DNA of 64,000 bases from Levilactobacillus mulengensis (GTDB lineage: Bacteria > Bacillota > Bacilli > Lactobacillales > Lactobacillaceae): positions 1 to 64,000 of the forward strand of contig NZ_RHNW01000003.1 in assembly GCF_003946045.1 (NCBI RefSeq), in the 5' to 3' direction. The translations under genes were made by a program, and so were the position numbers. Shown here piece by piece: positions 7,022 to 16,150 of this stretch. Below the pieces are notes generated by a model, which was not told where the DNA came from, made no database searches, and worked only from the letters and a program-made list of their open reading frames with translations. Position 1 is the stretch's first letter. The number at the start of each line of letters is the position of its first letter.

Positions 7022-8518
7022 GATCCAAAATTAAAGAAGCTATTGCAGGCCAGCAACCTGGGCCTGAGTCGCGACCACCGCTTAGCGGGATGGTACGTCT
7101 TGACGATTCTCTATCATGATGGGGCGGCCAGTGGTGCGGTGACGAACCTGAATTACCTGGTCCAGAAATATAACAATTCGTATTTAGACGCTGAGGAAAG
7201 ACCGCTCACGGAAGACGTGTTGAAGCGTATTCTGGATATCTTGGGCAACCAAGCGAGTCTGGTTGAAGTGTCCCCGCGCAAGGTGCGTAGTCGGATGGTG
7301 AATGGGGGCTACCACATCCATCAGTCATACGTTTACAAGATTACCAGTAGTGGCATTGAATATATCACCATGATGCAAAAGGTGATTGACGCGGACAATA
7401 CGGTTACGGCCAACATTACCCGGATTCGGGAGTACTGTGAACTGGTAGCCAAGCTAGCGGACCCCACGCTTTCGGCTGCCAACACCCAACTGTACAACGA
7501 CTTCCAAAACATGTTGTCCGCGTATGCGGATGTCATGAAGGGGATGCACAAGCTGGATGAAGACCTGAGTGAACTGGCCAACGACTTGGCATTCAATCAT
7601 GGCGGGACCGCGGCCAGTCAGTTGCAACAGATGTTGCAGGACAAGGCGATTCCGGCGTTCAAGCAGCTGTTGAATCAGGGCCCGCGGATTCAAGCGTTGG
7701 CAGATTCGACCAATTTCAGTCAGCGGGTCGCCCGTAGTCAACAGGGGAGCGACGATTTGGATGCTGCCCATGCGGCTGGCGACCAGGCGAAGATGCTCTT
7801 GCGGTTTCAACGGGTCCAGGACTATGCGCAGCGGCAACTATTACGGCTAGCGGCTAGTTTCGACCCGAGTGCGACCGCTATCGACAATAGTCTCGACACG
7901 GTTTATTTATTGTTCCAAACGATTTTAAGTGCGATTCGCTTGTTGAGTCAGGAGTATGATCACATTCAGAGCCAAACGGTGGATGTGAAGGCCCTGACCA
8001 AACAGGTGGATCGGCTCCTGAAACACTATTCCTCAATTATTGTGCGCCAGCCGATTCCCCGGTACCTCCCCAATGATCGGGAGGACCTGGATGACACGGC
8101 CGACCTGCTGAACGCCACCACCATGGGCCCCGTCGTCTATGCGGCGGCAATCCGGACGAAGAAAGTGGCGACAGCGGCCGACAATCCTCAGCTGGCAACG
8201 GATGATCCGGAAGTGCCAACTGCTCAGGAAGGCCTAGCAGAATTTCAGAAATTAGTGATGCGTGATGCCACGCACGGGGTGGTCGACCACGACCTGACCT
8301 TCCACTCGCGGCATGCGCGTGACGAGGTGATTCGGTTGTACAGCGCCACCGGGTACGATCACTACGATAGCTTTGCCCCGTTTGGTCGTGCGATTGGCGA
8401 GGTCACGGCATTAGAGACCGGGCCGATTCACATTCACTGTGTTGGGGAGACCTATACGGTGACCTTGCCGGATGCCTTTACCCTAACGTTTGCGGAGGAG
8501 GAAGCGAAGAATGAGTGA
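7019..8518 (+). CDS. jetA: Wadjet/MksF-like kleisin subunit
   Basis: This is the first of four overlapping genes. The 499-residue product is soluble and mostly helical, with a winged-helix-like N-terminus (residues about 20-125), a long helical middle (about 130-330) and a C-terminal region that may bind the SMC ATPase. Size, order and fold type match the kleisin component (JetA/MksF) of Wadjet and MksBEF condensin-like systems, which bind foreign circular DNA and lead to its cleavage. No single diagnostic motif is visible, so identity rests on the operon. The next start overlaps its stop by 8 bp. The start codon is unusual (TTG or ATC, see leader entry). Confidence 0.65.
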   Translation: MDPKLKKLLQASNLGLSRDHRLAGWYVLTILYHDGAASGAVTNLNYLVQKYNNSYLDAEERPLTEDVLKRILDILGNQASLVEVSPRKVRSRMVNGGYHIHQSYVYKITSSGIEYITMMQKVIDADNTVTANITRIREYCELVAKLADPTLSAANTQLYNDFQNMLSAYADVMKGMHKLDEDLSELANDLAFNHGGTAASQLQQMLQDKAIPAFKQLLNQGPRIQALADSTNFSQRVARSQQGSDDLDAAHAAGDQAKMLLRFQRVQDYAQRQLLRLAASFDPSATAIDNSLDTVYLLFQTILSAIRLLSQEYDHIQSQTVDVKALTKQVDRLLKHYSSIIVRQPIPRYLPNDREDLDDTADLLNATTMGPVVYAAAIRTKKVATAADNPQLATDDPEVPTAQEGLAEFQKLVMRDATHGVVDHDLTFHSRHARDEVIRLYSATGYDHYDSFAPFGRAIGEVTALETGPIHIHCVGETYTVTLPDAFTLTFAEEEAKNE

Positions 8519-9539
8519 GTTACGGGCGACGGAACGCTTAATCATTAATCAGTTAATTGATCACGGAATCTTTACCAGCACGATTACACCGCAGACTGCC
8601 GGAACCACGGCGGATGCCATCAACGCACTGAAACGACCGGTCACCCAACAGCGACTGAACAGTTATTTTAAAACGTTATTGGGTGTCGTGCCCGATAATT
8701 ATCAGGAAAATTTACTCTTCCTGTTTAGCGATAAGCGCTTGGATGCCGAATCGGTTCACGTCCTGTTGGCGACGATTAAAGCTGTCATTAATTTACCGGA
8801 ACTCCAGAACACCCAGAGTGACCGGGTGGTACCGACGCAGACCGTGATTAGTCAGGTGCGCAGTGAGGTCGTTTCGCTCGATGAAAAGGAAATTCGGCGG
8901 CGCATCACGGCACTCTTTGTGGACCGCTTTGCGTTGTTCACGCCGGATATGCCGGAGTTGGGACCGAGTGAGCAGACGGAAGAGGTCGAGGACTACTGGG
9001 ATATCAGTCCGGACTTCAACTACGTCGCGCAGTGTCTGGTCAACCATTTGCAAGCTGGTGAAAGCGCCCAACCGGCAACGGCGACGCAGCGGGTCAACCG
9101 CGCGCTGCTGAATCACCGTTACCTGAGTCGGTCCTCCAAGCTCTGGCCAGACTTGTTGCTGCACAAGGAAGAAATCGCGGCACAGTGGGCACAACTCGAC
9201 CGCTTTGAGTTGGAGTGTGGGGATGACTATGCGCTCCTCCTGGACAAGACCCGCCAACCGAGTCGGGCCAAACCATTTGTGGTGGCGATTGCCGTGGCGG
9301 GGTCGTTGGGGGTGGGTCTACCGGTGGATCAACTGGGAATCCGGATCCGTTCGATGATTCGACAAATTTTTCCAGATGAGTCCGTGACGGTCACACTGGT
9401 CAAGCAGGCACTAACGGATTTCGGCTTGGTCATCGCGGAAAATAGTTACGTCAGTCCCACGCCGATTGCCAGCCGCTTTGCGATGAAGACGATGTTAGAA
9501 CAGGATGCAGGCGGACAGTCACCTGAAGGGGAGAATTAA
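8511..9539 (+). CDS. jetB: Wadjet/MksE-like subunit
   Basis: ATG 8511 follows GGAGGAGG and overlaps the end of the first gene (ATGAGTGA), implying coupled translation. The product has 342 residues and two probable winged-helix regions; the second (about 190-250) includes the phrase LSRSSKLWPDLLLHKEEI. The position between kleisin and SMC matches JetB/MksE, which bridges the kleisin. It is longer than the roughly 200-residue DUF4194 proteins of type I systems and closer in size to DUF2398 proteins. The identification is by context. Confidence 0.6.
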   Translation: MSELRATERLIINQLIDHGIFTSTITPQTAGTTADAINALKRPVTQQRLNSYFKTLLGVVPDNYQENLLFLFSDKRLDAESVHVLLATIKAVINLPELQNTQSDRVVPTQTVISQVRSEVVSLDEKEIRRRITALFVDRFALFTPDMPELGPSEQTEEVEDYWDISPDFNYVAQCLVNHLQAGESAQPATATQRVNRALLNHRYLSRSSKLWPDLLLHKEEIAAQWAQLDRFELECGDDYALLLDKTRQPSRAKPFVVAIAVAGSLGVGLPVDQLGIRIRSMIRQIFPDESVTVTLVKQALTDFGLVIAENSYVSPTPIASRFAMKTMLEQDAGGQSPEGEN

Positions 9540-9540
9540 T

Positions 9541-12500
9541 TTGACGAAAACACATGAGCAATTGACACCAGTGAGCTACCACCTCCGCAACTTCAATAAG
9601 TATGTGAAATTGGATATGCAGGCCGCTGAGAACGGCAATCTGACCCTGATTGGGGAAAATGCTGCCGGGAAGACGACGCTGGCAAACTGCTTCTTTCCCA
9701 TGCTGATTGACGGGTCCATCGCGACGCCCTCATTTAATTCGGCGAAGGGCACGGATAAATTAGATCAAACTGGGAACCCACGGAATAGCGCGCGGGAGAC
9801 CCGGAACTTTGAGAGTATGCTCCTCGGCTGGGGAAGCGGTGCCATGCAGGTCCGAACCGGCTATAGTTACATTTACCTGCAGTCCACGAAGCGCCAGGTG
9901 ATCTTAGGCCTGGGCGCGCATCGAGCAGTGGGCGAAACGCGGAAGCCAACTTGGTGGTTCGTGGTGATCAGCGATAGTCCCCACGCGGACTTAGACTTGG
10001 TGACGACCGATGAGGCGGGAAAGAGCCTGGATGAGGCAGATTTCCAGGCAGCTAATGCGGCCCTGGGTAAACAGTTACGACTCTTTAATCAAGCCACGAA
10101 TTATCGGGAGTACGTGGCCACTCAAGTGTACGGGTTCACGGGTGGCGCGGCCTTGGGAAAATTAGCCGCCGTGTACCGGTTACTGGCGTCACCCATTTTA
10201 ACGGCCGGGAATGCCCGGTTTACCCCGATTCGGGAGGCCTTGAAAAACGCTCAGGAAGGCATTGACCCCCAAATCATGCAACAGGTCGCCGATAGTCAGC
10301 GTGACGTGAACCAGACCAAGGGGGTGTTGGACCGGTTGAAACGGGCCCAACAACGGCTGCAGAAGATGAAGAAAGATATCTTCTGGGGCAACCTGAATCA
10401 TATCCGGGAGACCACCTTGGCGCCGTACAGTCAGTTCAAACACGACTATGAGCAAAAACAAGAGGTCATCGACCAAGCTCGTCAGACCATGGTGTCGGTA
10501 GCGGAACAATTGAAATTGGTGGCAGCGAGTCTGACCCAGGGGACGGAGCAGTTGCGTCAGTTACGTCAGCAGAAGGCTGAGCAACAGAGCATCATGGTGT
10601 TACGGGACCAGTACCAGGAACAAATCAAGAATCTGAATCAGCAATTAGCCACTTACCGGGCCCAGGCCAAGCAACTGGCCGCATTACGGACCCAGCTGGC
10701 GGACCTGGTTCAGCAGCAACAAACCCTGACGGACCGGCAACAGGCCATCAAAGAACAGAATCTACGGCCATTGCTGACGCAGCTGGCAACGCACGCCACC
10801 GATTTAGCAGAACTGATGGACGTGGTCACCGAGGTGGAACCAGCCACCGTGAGTGACCGGTTAGCCCAGTACATTCGGCAGATGAAGAAATTGCTGACCC
10901 GCTACTTGGACGATGAGCAGGCCAAGGAACGGGTTAGCCAGGACGTACAAATCGTTAGTGAGATGCGCGGCGAGCTGGATACCCGCATCGACAAGCGCGT
11001 GGCGGGGCCTTTACAGGGACGGGCACGGAAAGAGTTGCACCAAGATAACGCAGAGGTCCATGAATCCGGGGCCGCGAAAATGAACGCGCAGTTCCAACAA
11101 ATTTTGGCTAAGCAACAGGCAGCATTGGCGGCCCATCCTGATTTAAAAGCCATTCTGGCGCAGGATGATTTCTTGAAGCAACTCGGTCAACAGCAAAAAT
11201 CCTTGGCGGGGATGGTCCAAGAGCTGACAGAAAATGACCGGCAGTTGGCAACGCTAACCGGGAATCAACAGCTGATCGATCAGCAAATTGCCCAGGTGGT
11301 TGGGACCATGGATGCGGACTTTGATGAGGCACAAGCAGAAGCGGACCGGCAGACTGCGCAGGACAAGCGAGATGCCCTGGTGATTGATACGCAGCTGGAT
11401 CAAAAGATTGTTCAGGCGGAGCAGAATCAGGAAAAGTTCAGACAAGAACAAACGGTTTTGACGACTAAACGCGCGAATGCCGAGGGGCGGATCAGTTCTG
11501 CCCAGGAGGACATGACCGGCCTGGAACAACGCCTTACAAAATTGCGTGAAGACGGTAAGTTAATGCTCCAGACACTGGCGCCCTATATGCCAGCGGAAAC
11601 CCAGCTGACCACGATTCTAGAGGCGCTGGCCTTTGTTCAGCAACATACCAGTGAGGTCCGCAATAGTAGTTATGCCGACGTGAGCGATCGCGTTGGCCGG
11701 GCTATCCACCGGAACAACAGCGACGGCATTGACCGCAGTGCCCTCGATACCATTTTTGAGGAGCGGGGCTACAGCGACTTTGCCAGTGCCATGCGCCAGC
11801 AGCGTTCCATCAGTCAAAATGGTCTGATTGTGGTGGCGTTTGATATTAACCGGGCCCTACTGCTGATGACCACGGATGAAAGCCACGTGAAAAAATCCTT
11901 GGCGGAACTGACGACAGGCAATAACGTCGCCCAGGAAACCTACTTGGCCGCCGCTGTGCAACGAATTACGGCGCAGTACCGGTTGATTGATGCCTATAAC
12001 CAGATGTTGACGGAGGGGGTCAGTCGGGAACAGAGTATTAAGCTCAAGATTGAGCTGATTCCAGCCGACGTGGATCCCCAGATTATTGCGGAGGCCTGTG
12101 ACCCGCAGCTACAGGAGCGACCGGCATTATTAGCTGAAGTTCAGAATCGCTTAGAGAAGCTGGCCAATGACCTGACCGTGGCGGATGACGATGATCTCTT
12201 CGAGGCAGCGGCCCAACGGTTACTGGATACGCGGCAATGGTCCACGTTCAAGGTCCTAATCAAGCGGCGGCAGAGTGACGAGAATCACTATGAAGAGGTC
12301 GACGATAAGTTCGTTCAGTCTGGGGGTTCAGGCGCGGAAAAGGCGCAGGCCATGGTTTTGCCCCTGCTGTTGGTACCCAAGATGGTCTTGCAGCGGGCGA
12401 CCCTCACCGACGCCCCGTACCTGGTCATGTTTGATGAATTTGCCGATAAGCTTGACCCGGAAACGGCCAAGTCATTCGCGAAGACCATCGCGCGCTTTGG

Positions 12501-12666
12501 CTTTAACTTTATCGCGACGATGCCAAGTGGCGCACAGAATAAAATCTTGGCGGACCGGGTCGATAACGTGGCGTATGATGTGATTGCCCCCGTCAACCAA
12601 AACGATGGTCGGTTCCACGTGAACGTGGTCCGAGAAGCGCTGACTTGGGGGGATGTCCATGCGTGA
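9541..12666 (+). CDS. jetC: SMC-like ATPase (Wadjet JetC/MksB)
   Basis: TTG 9541, preceded by AAGGGGAG, is chosen; a longer frame from 9505 lies inside the previous gene. The 1041-residue protein has an N-terminal Walker A (GENAAGKTT, residues 38-46), long Gln-rich coiled coils (about 240-480 and 530-720), and a C-terminal signature (SGGSGAEKAQ, about 927) with Walker B (LVMFDEFADKLD, about 961). This is the SMC/Rad50-type head-coil-head layout of JetC. An ATP-driven loop-extruding or DNA-clamping role is expected. It overlaps the Toprim gene downstream. The protein is somewhat shorter than usual JetC proteins. Confidence 0.85.
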   Translation: MTKTHEQLTPVSYHLRNFNKYVKLDMQAAENGNLTLIGENAAGKTTLANCFFPMLIDGSIATPSFNSAKGTDKLDQTGNPRNSARETRNFESMLLGWGSGAMQVRTGYSYIYLQSTKRQVILGLGAHRAVGETRKPTWWFVVISDSPHADLDLVTTDEAGKSLDEADFQAANAALGKQLRLFNQATNYREYVATQVYGFTGGAALGKLAAVYRLLASPILTAGNARFTPIREALKNAQEGIDPQIMQQVADSQRDVNQTKGVLDRLKRAQQRLQKMKKDIFWGNLNHIRETTLAPYSQFKHDYEQKQEVIDQARQTMVSVAEQLKLVAASLTQGTEQLRQLRQQKAEQQSIMVLRDQYQEQIKNLNQQLATYRAQAKQLAALRTQLADLVQQQQTLTDRQQAIKEQNLRPLLTQLATHATDLAELMDVVTEVEPATVSDRLAQYIRQMKKLLTRYLDDEQAKERVSQDVQIVSEMRGELDTRIDKRVAGPLQGRARKELHQDNAEVHESGAAKMNAQFQQILAKQQAALAAHPDLKAILAQDDFLKQLGQQQKSLAGMVQELTENDRQLATLTGNQQLIDQQIAQVVGTMDADFDEAQAEADRQTAQDKRDALVIDTQLDQKIVQAEQNQEKFRQEQTVLTTKRANAEGRISSAQEDMTGLEQRLTKLREDGKLMLQTLAPYMPAETQLTTILEALAFVQQHTSEVRNSSYADVSDRVGRAIHRNNSDGIDRSALDTIFEERGYSDFASAMRQQRSISQNGLIVVAFDINRALLLMTTDESHVKKSLAELTTGNNVAQETYLAAAVQRITAQYRLIDAYNQMLTEGVSREQSIKLKIELIPADVDPQIIAEACDPQLQERPALLAEVQNRLEKLANDLTVADDDDLFEAAAQRLLDTRQWSTFKVLIKRRQSDENHYEEVDDKFVQSGGSGAEKAQAMVLPLLLVPKMVLQRATLTDAPYLVMFDEFADKLDPETAKSFAKTIARFGFNFIATMPSGAQNKILADRVDNVAYDVIAPVNQNDGRFHVNVVREALTWGDVHA

Positions 12667-13465
12667 TTATCAGCAACGCTATACTCTGGCAACGGGTAAA
12701 CGGGTGCCGGTGGAGGCCGATGTACTGGACGGCCTCTTTGACCGAATCGCCAACGGGGACGTGTTACCGCCACGGGGCCAGCAGGCCGTTGACCTAGGAC
12801 TGACGGCCCATAGCCTAAATGACCCTCAGGAAAATCCGGCGGTGTATGACTACTATCACTGGATATTGGCCAATTATTTTGCTCCCGAGCAAATCAAGGA
12901 AGTATCGGCAAAATTGATTGGGATGGCCTTTACCTGCGCCAATATTTTTGCCACAGACCTCCCGCAACCGATGACGCTCAACCCGTGGCAGATTACCGCG
13001 ATGACGCGCTTTCCACTCGCAACTGACCGGGCCGTCATTGTTGAAAACAACGGGGTGTTCGCTTGGCTGCTGCAGCTTCATCCGGACTGGCCACTGATCA
13101 ATCAGTCGGGCAATGATTTCAACGCGGCCTACGTGGCGTTGATGCAGTCCTTAGAAAGCCGGTCCGTTCGGTTCACCTACCTCGGCGACCTGGATAGCCG
13201 CGGCATTCAAATGGCGGATCATCTGTTTGAGCTGCTGACCGCCACGTCGATTGACACCTTTACCGCCTTGCAGTCACCAGCCAATGTGGTTCGGTGGCTG
13301 ATGCTAGCGGGAAAAACGGATACCCAGCGGACGCGGCAACTCACGGTTCAGAATCCCGTTTTCCAAAAGGAAATGAATTCGATTAACCTGTTGGGCAAAT
13401 TTGTGGAACAGGAACAGCTGATTCAAACGTATGAAACGTTAATTATTGATTGGCTAAAGCAATAG
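12659..13465 (+). CDS. jetD: Toprim/DUF2399-like nuclease subunit (JetD)
   Basis: ATG 12659 has GGGGGG 6 nt upstream; ATG 12653 is an in-frame alternative. The product of 268 residues carries a Toprim-type core: VIVENNGVF (glutamate, near residue 127) and YLGDLDSRGIQMADHL (D-x-D, near 178). In Wadjet systems JetD is the Toprim nuclease that cuts DNA caught by the SMC complex. Typical JetD proteins are near 380-400 residues, so this one has a reduced N-terminal arm. It overlaps jetC by 8 bp and is followed by a terminator, closing a four-gene operon. Confidence 0.75.
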   Translation: MRDYQQRYTLATGKRVPVEADVLDGLFDRIANGDVLPPRGQQAVDLGLTAHSLNDPQENPAVYDYYHWILANYFAPEQIKEVSAKLIGMAFTCANIFATDLPQPMTLNPWQITAMTRFPLATDRAVIVENNGVFAWLLQLHPDWPLINQSGNDFNAAYVALMQSLESRSVRFTYLGDLDSRGIQMADHLFELLTATSIDTFTALQSPANVVRWLMLAGKTDTQRTRQLTVQNPVFQKEMNSINLLGKFVEQEQLIQTYETLIIDWLKQ

Positions 13466-13471
13466 AGACAC

Positions 13472-13514
13472 AAAAGCCTCACCCCGGCAATGACAAGTCG
13501 TGGTGAGGCTTTTT
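13472..13514. terminator. Bidirectional terminator after the SMC operon
   Basis: AAAAGCCTCACC pairs with GGTGAGGCTTTTT. It also lies just beyond the stop of the minus-strand peptide at 13529. Confidence 0.85.
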
Positions 13515-13528
13515 GATTGTGTGGATGG

Positions 13529-13639
13529 CTAGTCTGATTTTGATTGCTTAGGGGTCAGCGATGGGTCACAGCTCCCCAGCGTTACAAGGGTAACAGTGAT
13601 AAATAAAGCGGCAAAAGAGGTGATAAGTTTAATCAGCAT
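13529..13639 (-). CDS. Small membrane peptide (36 aa), unknown
   Basis: ATG 13639 follows AAAGGAG and opens a 36-codon frame. The product has a Lys near the start, a hydrophobic helix (LITSFAALFITVTLVTLG) and a short polar tail with one cysteine. Like the peptide at 6388 it is convergent to a neighbouring operon and ends at a shared terminator. It may be a small membrane protein of unknown role; a toxin function is possible but not shown. Confidence 0.5.
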   Translation of the reverse strand: MLIKLITSFAALFITVTLVTLGSCDPSLTPKQSKSD

Positions 13640-13849
13640 GGGAATGGACTCCTTTCAAGCAGCTAGGGATAACTTGTTGGATTAGTTCACTTGCTGTGAG
13701 TGTAGCACGAATGACGGCTCAGTGGGAAAGAATCGTTTTATCCATCAATTGGTCGACAACTCGGTCTGCTGACCCGAATAGCCATAATCGCAATGGTAAG
13801 ACTAATCCGCTAAAATAAGGGCACTATCAGTCATTAAGGAGGAACTATC

Positions 13850-14290
13850 ATGGCCACACTCAAACGCATCGATTCACTGGAATTAGACCTCTTTCTCAAA
13901 GGCATCTTTACCCAGCAGTTTGCCGAGAATCACTTTGATTATGAAGGCAAGGTGGGGGAGGTCCTCGCCGTTGGGGCTTACGCCGGCGAGGACTTGGTCG
14001 GCGGAATCTTGATGCGCCGGCGTTACGACCATTTAGACATTGCCAAGCTGGCGGTCGCTCGGGACTACCGGGGCCGGCGATTGGGGACGCGGCTGATTCA
14101 AGCTGCTGAGCAGGTGGCACGTGACCGGAACATTATCAATATCACGCTGTCGACTCGGAGCTATCAGGCGGTCGGCTTTTACGAAAAATGTGGGTACCAG
14201 ATTTACGGCACGCTGCCAGACCTCCCGTTTGCCGGGGTGACCACGACCTATTTTGTGAAGCGACTGACGGCAAAAAAAGCCCTCAGGTGA
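13850..14290 (+). CDS. GNAT-family N-acetyltransferase
   Basis: The 146-residue protein has the GNAT acetyl-CoA-binding motif A (LAVARDYRGRRLGTRLI, about residues 66-82, with R-x-x-R-x-x-G) and the C-terminal phrase YEKCGYQIYG. It transfers an acetyl group from acetyl-CoA to an amine; the substrate is unknown. ATG 13850 follows AAGGAGG. Its stop lies 4 bp before the end of the convergent exported-protein gene. Confidence 0.88.
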   Translation: MATLKRIDSLELDLFLKGIFTQQFAENHFDYEGKVGEVLAVGAYAGEDLVGGILMRRRYDHLDIAKLAVARDYRGRRLGTRLIQAAEQVARDRNIINITLSTRSYQAVGFYEKCGYQIYGTLPDLPFAGVTTTYFVKRLTAKKALR

Positions 14291-14294
14291 GAGC

Positions 14295-15197
14295 TTAATC
14301 ACTGACGCCATCGTAACCAATGAACGTGTAGTAGGCCTGGCCGCCGATGCGGTAGAGACTATCAAACGTTCCCGCGGTCCCTGTCTCCGGGTTACCCTTG
14401 GTATGTTGGGGCGTGTGGAGGTTCTTTAAAGTTAATTTGTATTGGGTGTTACCCGAGTGGTGGACCCGGGTCGTCTTGACGCCCTGGACGTCGTGACTAA
14501 AGTACAGCGTCCGGTAAGGGTCGTGGAAGTCCGTCTTGGTGATTTTGGCCATGCCAACGGGTTTCTGGTAGAAGCCCAGTCCTGCGTTGGCCTTGGCATC
14601 ATACTTTAGGACTTCCAGGTAGCCATCCGGGGTGACCCGGATACTCTGGCTGTCCGGTTCGATGGGGCTCAACGCCGCGTCGGCACCGCCGATGTAGAGG
14701 TCACCGTGGCTGTAGCCCGGCATGTAATCCGGGGCCTTGACCCGCTTAAACGCGGACAGCTTGGCGGTATCGGTGATGGTGGCCTGGGGATCATAGGCAC
14801 TGTCGCCAGGATCAATCGTATAGCCAGCCTTGGCGCTGTTGGCCAGCGCCGCGTAACTCAGTCGGGCCAAGAACAACTGTAAGCTAGGGACCAAGTAGCT
14901 GCCGGATTTGGTCGTCGTCAGGTTCCCGGCTACCGTGATGCCGGCAGGGAGGGTGAGCTTTTGGCGAATCGGGTGGCCCGACTTGTAGGTTGGAAAGTAG
15001 GCGACCTTGACCGTCACCGGCCGGGTCGTCTGGTAGTAGGCACTGAGGTTCAAGAAGTCCGTGCTGGCCGTGTAGTCGCCGACCTTGACCAGGGCACTGG
15101 GTTTTTCAGTTTGGGCGCGGGCGGCTAGTAAGCCACTGCCGATTGCCAGGCCTAAGGCTAACAAACCGAGACTACTTTTAATGAGTTTTTTGTGGAT
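14295..15197 (-). CDS. Exported protein, unknown, probable ATC start
   Basis: The first usual start codon (TTG 15164) would remove half of a clear signal peptide. Reading upstream in frame gives HKKLIKSSLGLLALGLAIG, a complete signal sequence, and the codon before it at 15197-15195 is ATC, 9 nt after an excellent AAAGGAG. I therefore place the start there. The 300-residue product has a signal peptide cut near ARAQ and a mature part with repeated Tyr/Gly motifs such as GGQAYYTFIGYDG. No family is recognised. If ATC does not support initiation, the gene is expressed poorly or not at all. Confidence 0.6.
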   Translation of the reverse strand: MHKKLIKSSLGLLALGLAIGSGLLAARAQTEKPSALVKVGDYTASTDFLNLSAYYQTTRPVTVKVAYFPTYKSGHPIRQKLTLPAGITVAGNLTTTKSGSYLVPSLQLFLARLSYAALANSAKAGYTIDPGDSAYDPQATITDTAKLSAFKRVKAPDYMPGYSHGDLYIGGADAALSPIEPDSQSIRVTPDGYLEVLKYDAKANAGLGFYQKPVGMAKITKTDFHDPYRTLYFSHDVQGVKTTRVHHSGNTQYKLTLKNLHTPQHTKGNPETGTAGTFDSLYRIGGQAYYTFIGYDGVSD

Positions 15198-15285
15198 GGG
15201 AACCGGCTCCTTTCGAAATTGCTAATACGCCTAGTATACCTGAAAAATGCGCGAAATGCACCGGAAATACGGGCTGAATCGGCGG

Positions 15286-15302
15286 GTTAACCCGGGTTAT
15301 AT
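15286..15302. promoter_or_regulatory. Palindromic operator candidate, copy 1
   Basis: GTTAACCCGGGTTATAT contains the palindrome TTAACCCGGGTTA. Nearly identical copies are at 15966 and 16013. It lies upstream of the broken XRE gene. Confidence 0.5.
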
Positions 15303-15398
15303 TTGGCAAAATATTGGGTGATTTCTCTGACAACCAAACGGTTCGGTGTCGTACCAGAAATGTTTGGTATGATGAGGATGTTTAGAGGAGGCAGCATC

Positions 15399-15965
15399 AT
15401 GAAAATTCGTGAAGCATTAAAGCAACAACGGGAGTAGCGACACTGGTCACAACAAGAACTCGCCGACCAACTCCAGATTTCCCGGCAATCGATTTCTAAA
15501 TGGGAACGGGGAGCGGCCTTACCGAGCTTTGCCAACGTGGTCGCCATCAGCGATCTCTTTCACTTGTCCATCGACCAGCTGATTCGCGGGGACGCTGAGT
15601 TGATGACCAAGTTGACCGTTAAAAAGGACGAAGATATTGGTCCGGTGGGTCGGATTATCTATGGTGGTCTATTCTGGGGGGCCATTGGCTTTCTGATCAC
15701 CTGGGCGTTGGGTATTGGTTATGAGGATGCCGCGGAGCTGGTTCAACTGCCACTGATGATTATCTTTGTGAGTTTACTACTCGCCATCTATGCCAATCAA
15801 AAGCAGCACCGAGCCCCGCTGTCTCGAACCGTCATCTGGCTAAGCATTGGGTTAATTGCGTTAATGATCCTACCGATGATTAGTATGGACGTTTCAGCTG
15901 CGATGGCAGCAATTCCGGGGAACCTCCGAGCTGGGTGGAACGCCGGTCAGCATGGGGGCTGGTAA
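15399..15965 (+). pseudogene. XRE-family membrane-linked regulator, stop codon 13
   Basis: ATG 15399 follows GAGGAGG and reads MKIREALKQQRE, then TAG at 15435-15437, then continues in the same frame through a textbook Cro/cI helix-turn-helix (SQQELADQLQISRQSISKWE) and two or three membrane segments (IIYGGLFWGAIGFLITWALG, LPLMIIFVSLLLAIY). Without the stop it would be a 188-residue DNA-binding membrane protein. A single base change accounts for the TAG. The rest of the frame is undamaged, so inactivation is recent, or the stop is sometimes read through. Confidence 0.8.
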
Positions 15966-15981
15966 GTTAACCCGGGTTGTA
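15966..15981. promoter_or_regulatory. Palindromic operator candidate, copy 2
   Basis: GTTAACCCGGGTTGTA starts one base after the stop of the broken XRE gene and shares the palindrome with copies 1 and 3. Confidence 0.5.
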
Positions 15982-16012
15982 GCGGCCAGAATCTCGGGAG
16001 CCGGTCCGGGAA

Positions 16013-16029
16013 ATTAACCCGGGTTATAT
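16013..16029. promoter_or_regulatory. Palindromic operator candidate, copy 3
   Basis: ATTAACCCGGGTTATAT lies about 120 bp upstream of the DeoR-type gene at 16151. Copies 2 and 3 are 47 bp apart. Confidence 0.5.
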
Positions 16030-16150
16030 TTTCCGCGACACTTAGCGTGACAGGTACCGGTCAATCCAGCCTACCGTTCTCGCCGGTTTTAGCGTAGACT
16101 AGAAGGAAAGACGACGAATTTTACTTTCTATCGAAAGGAGCTTTTTCCTA

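Noticed and set aside
12610-12625. parS-like GGTTCCACGTGAACGT in the SMC gene
   Set aside because: Four mismatches at the ends and it lies within coding sequence; the CACGTG core alone is not enough.
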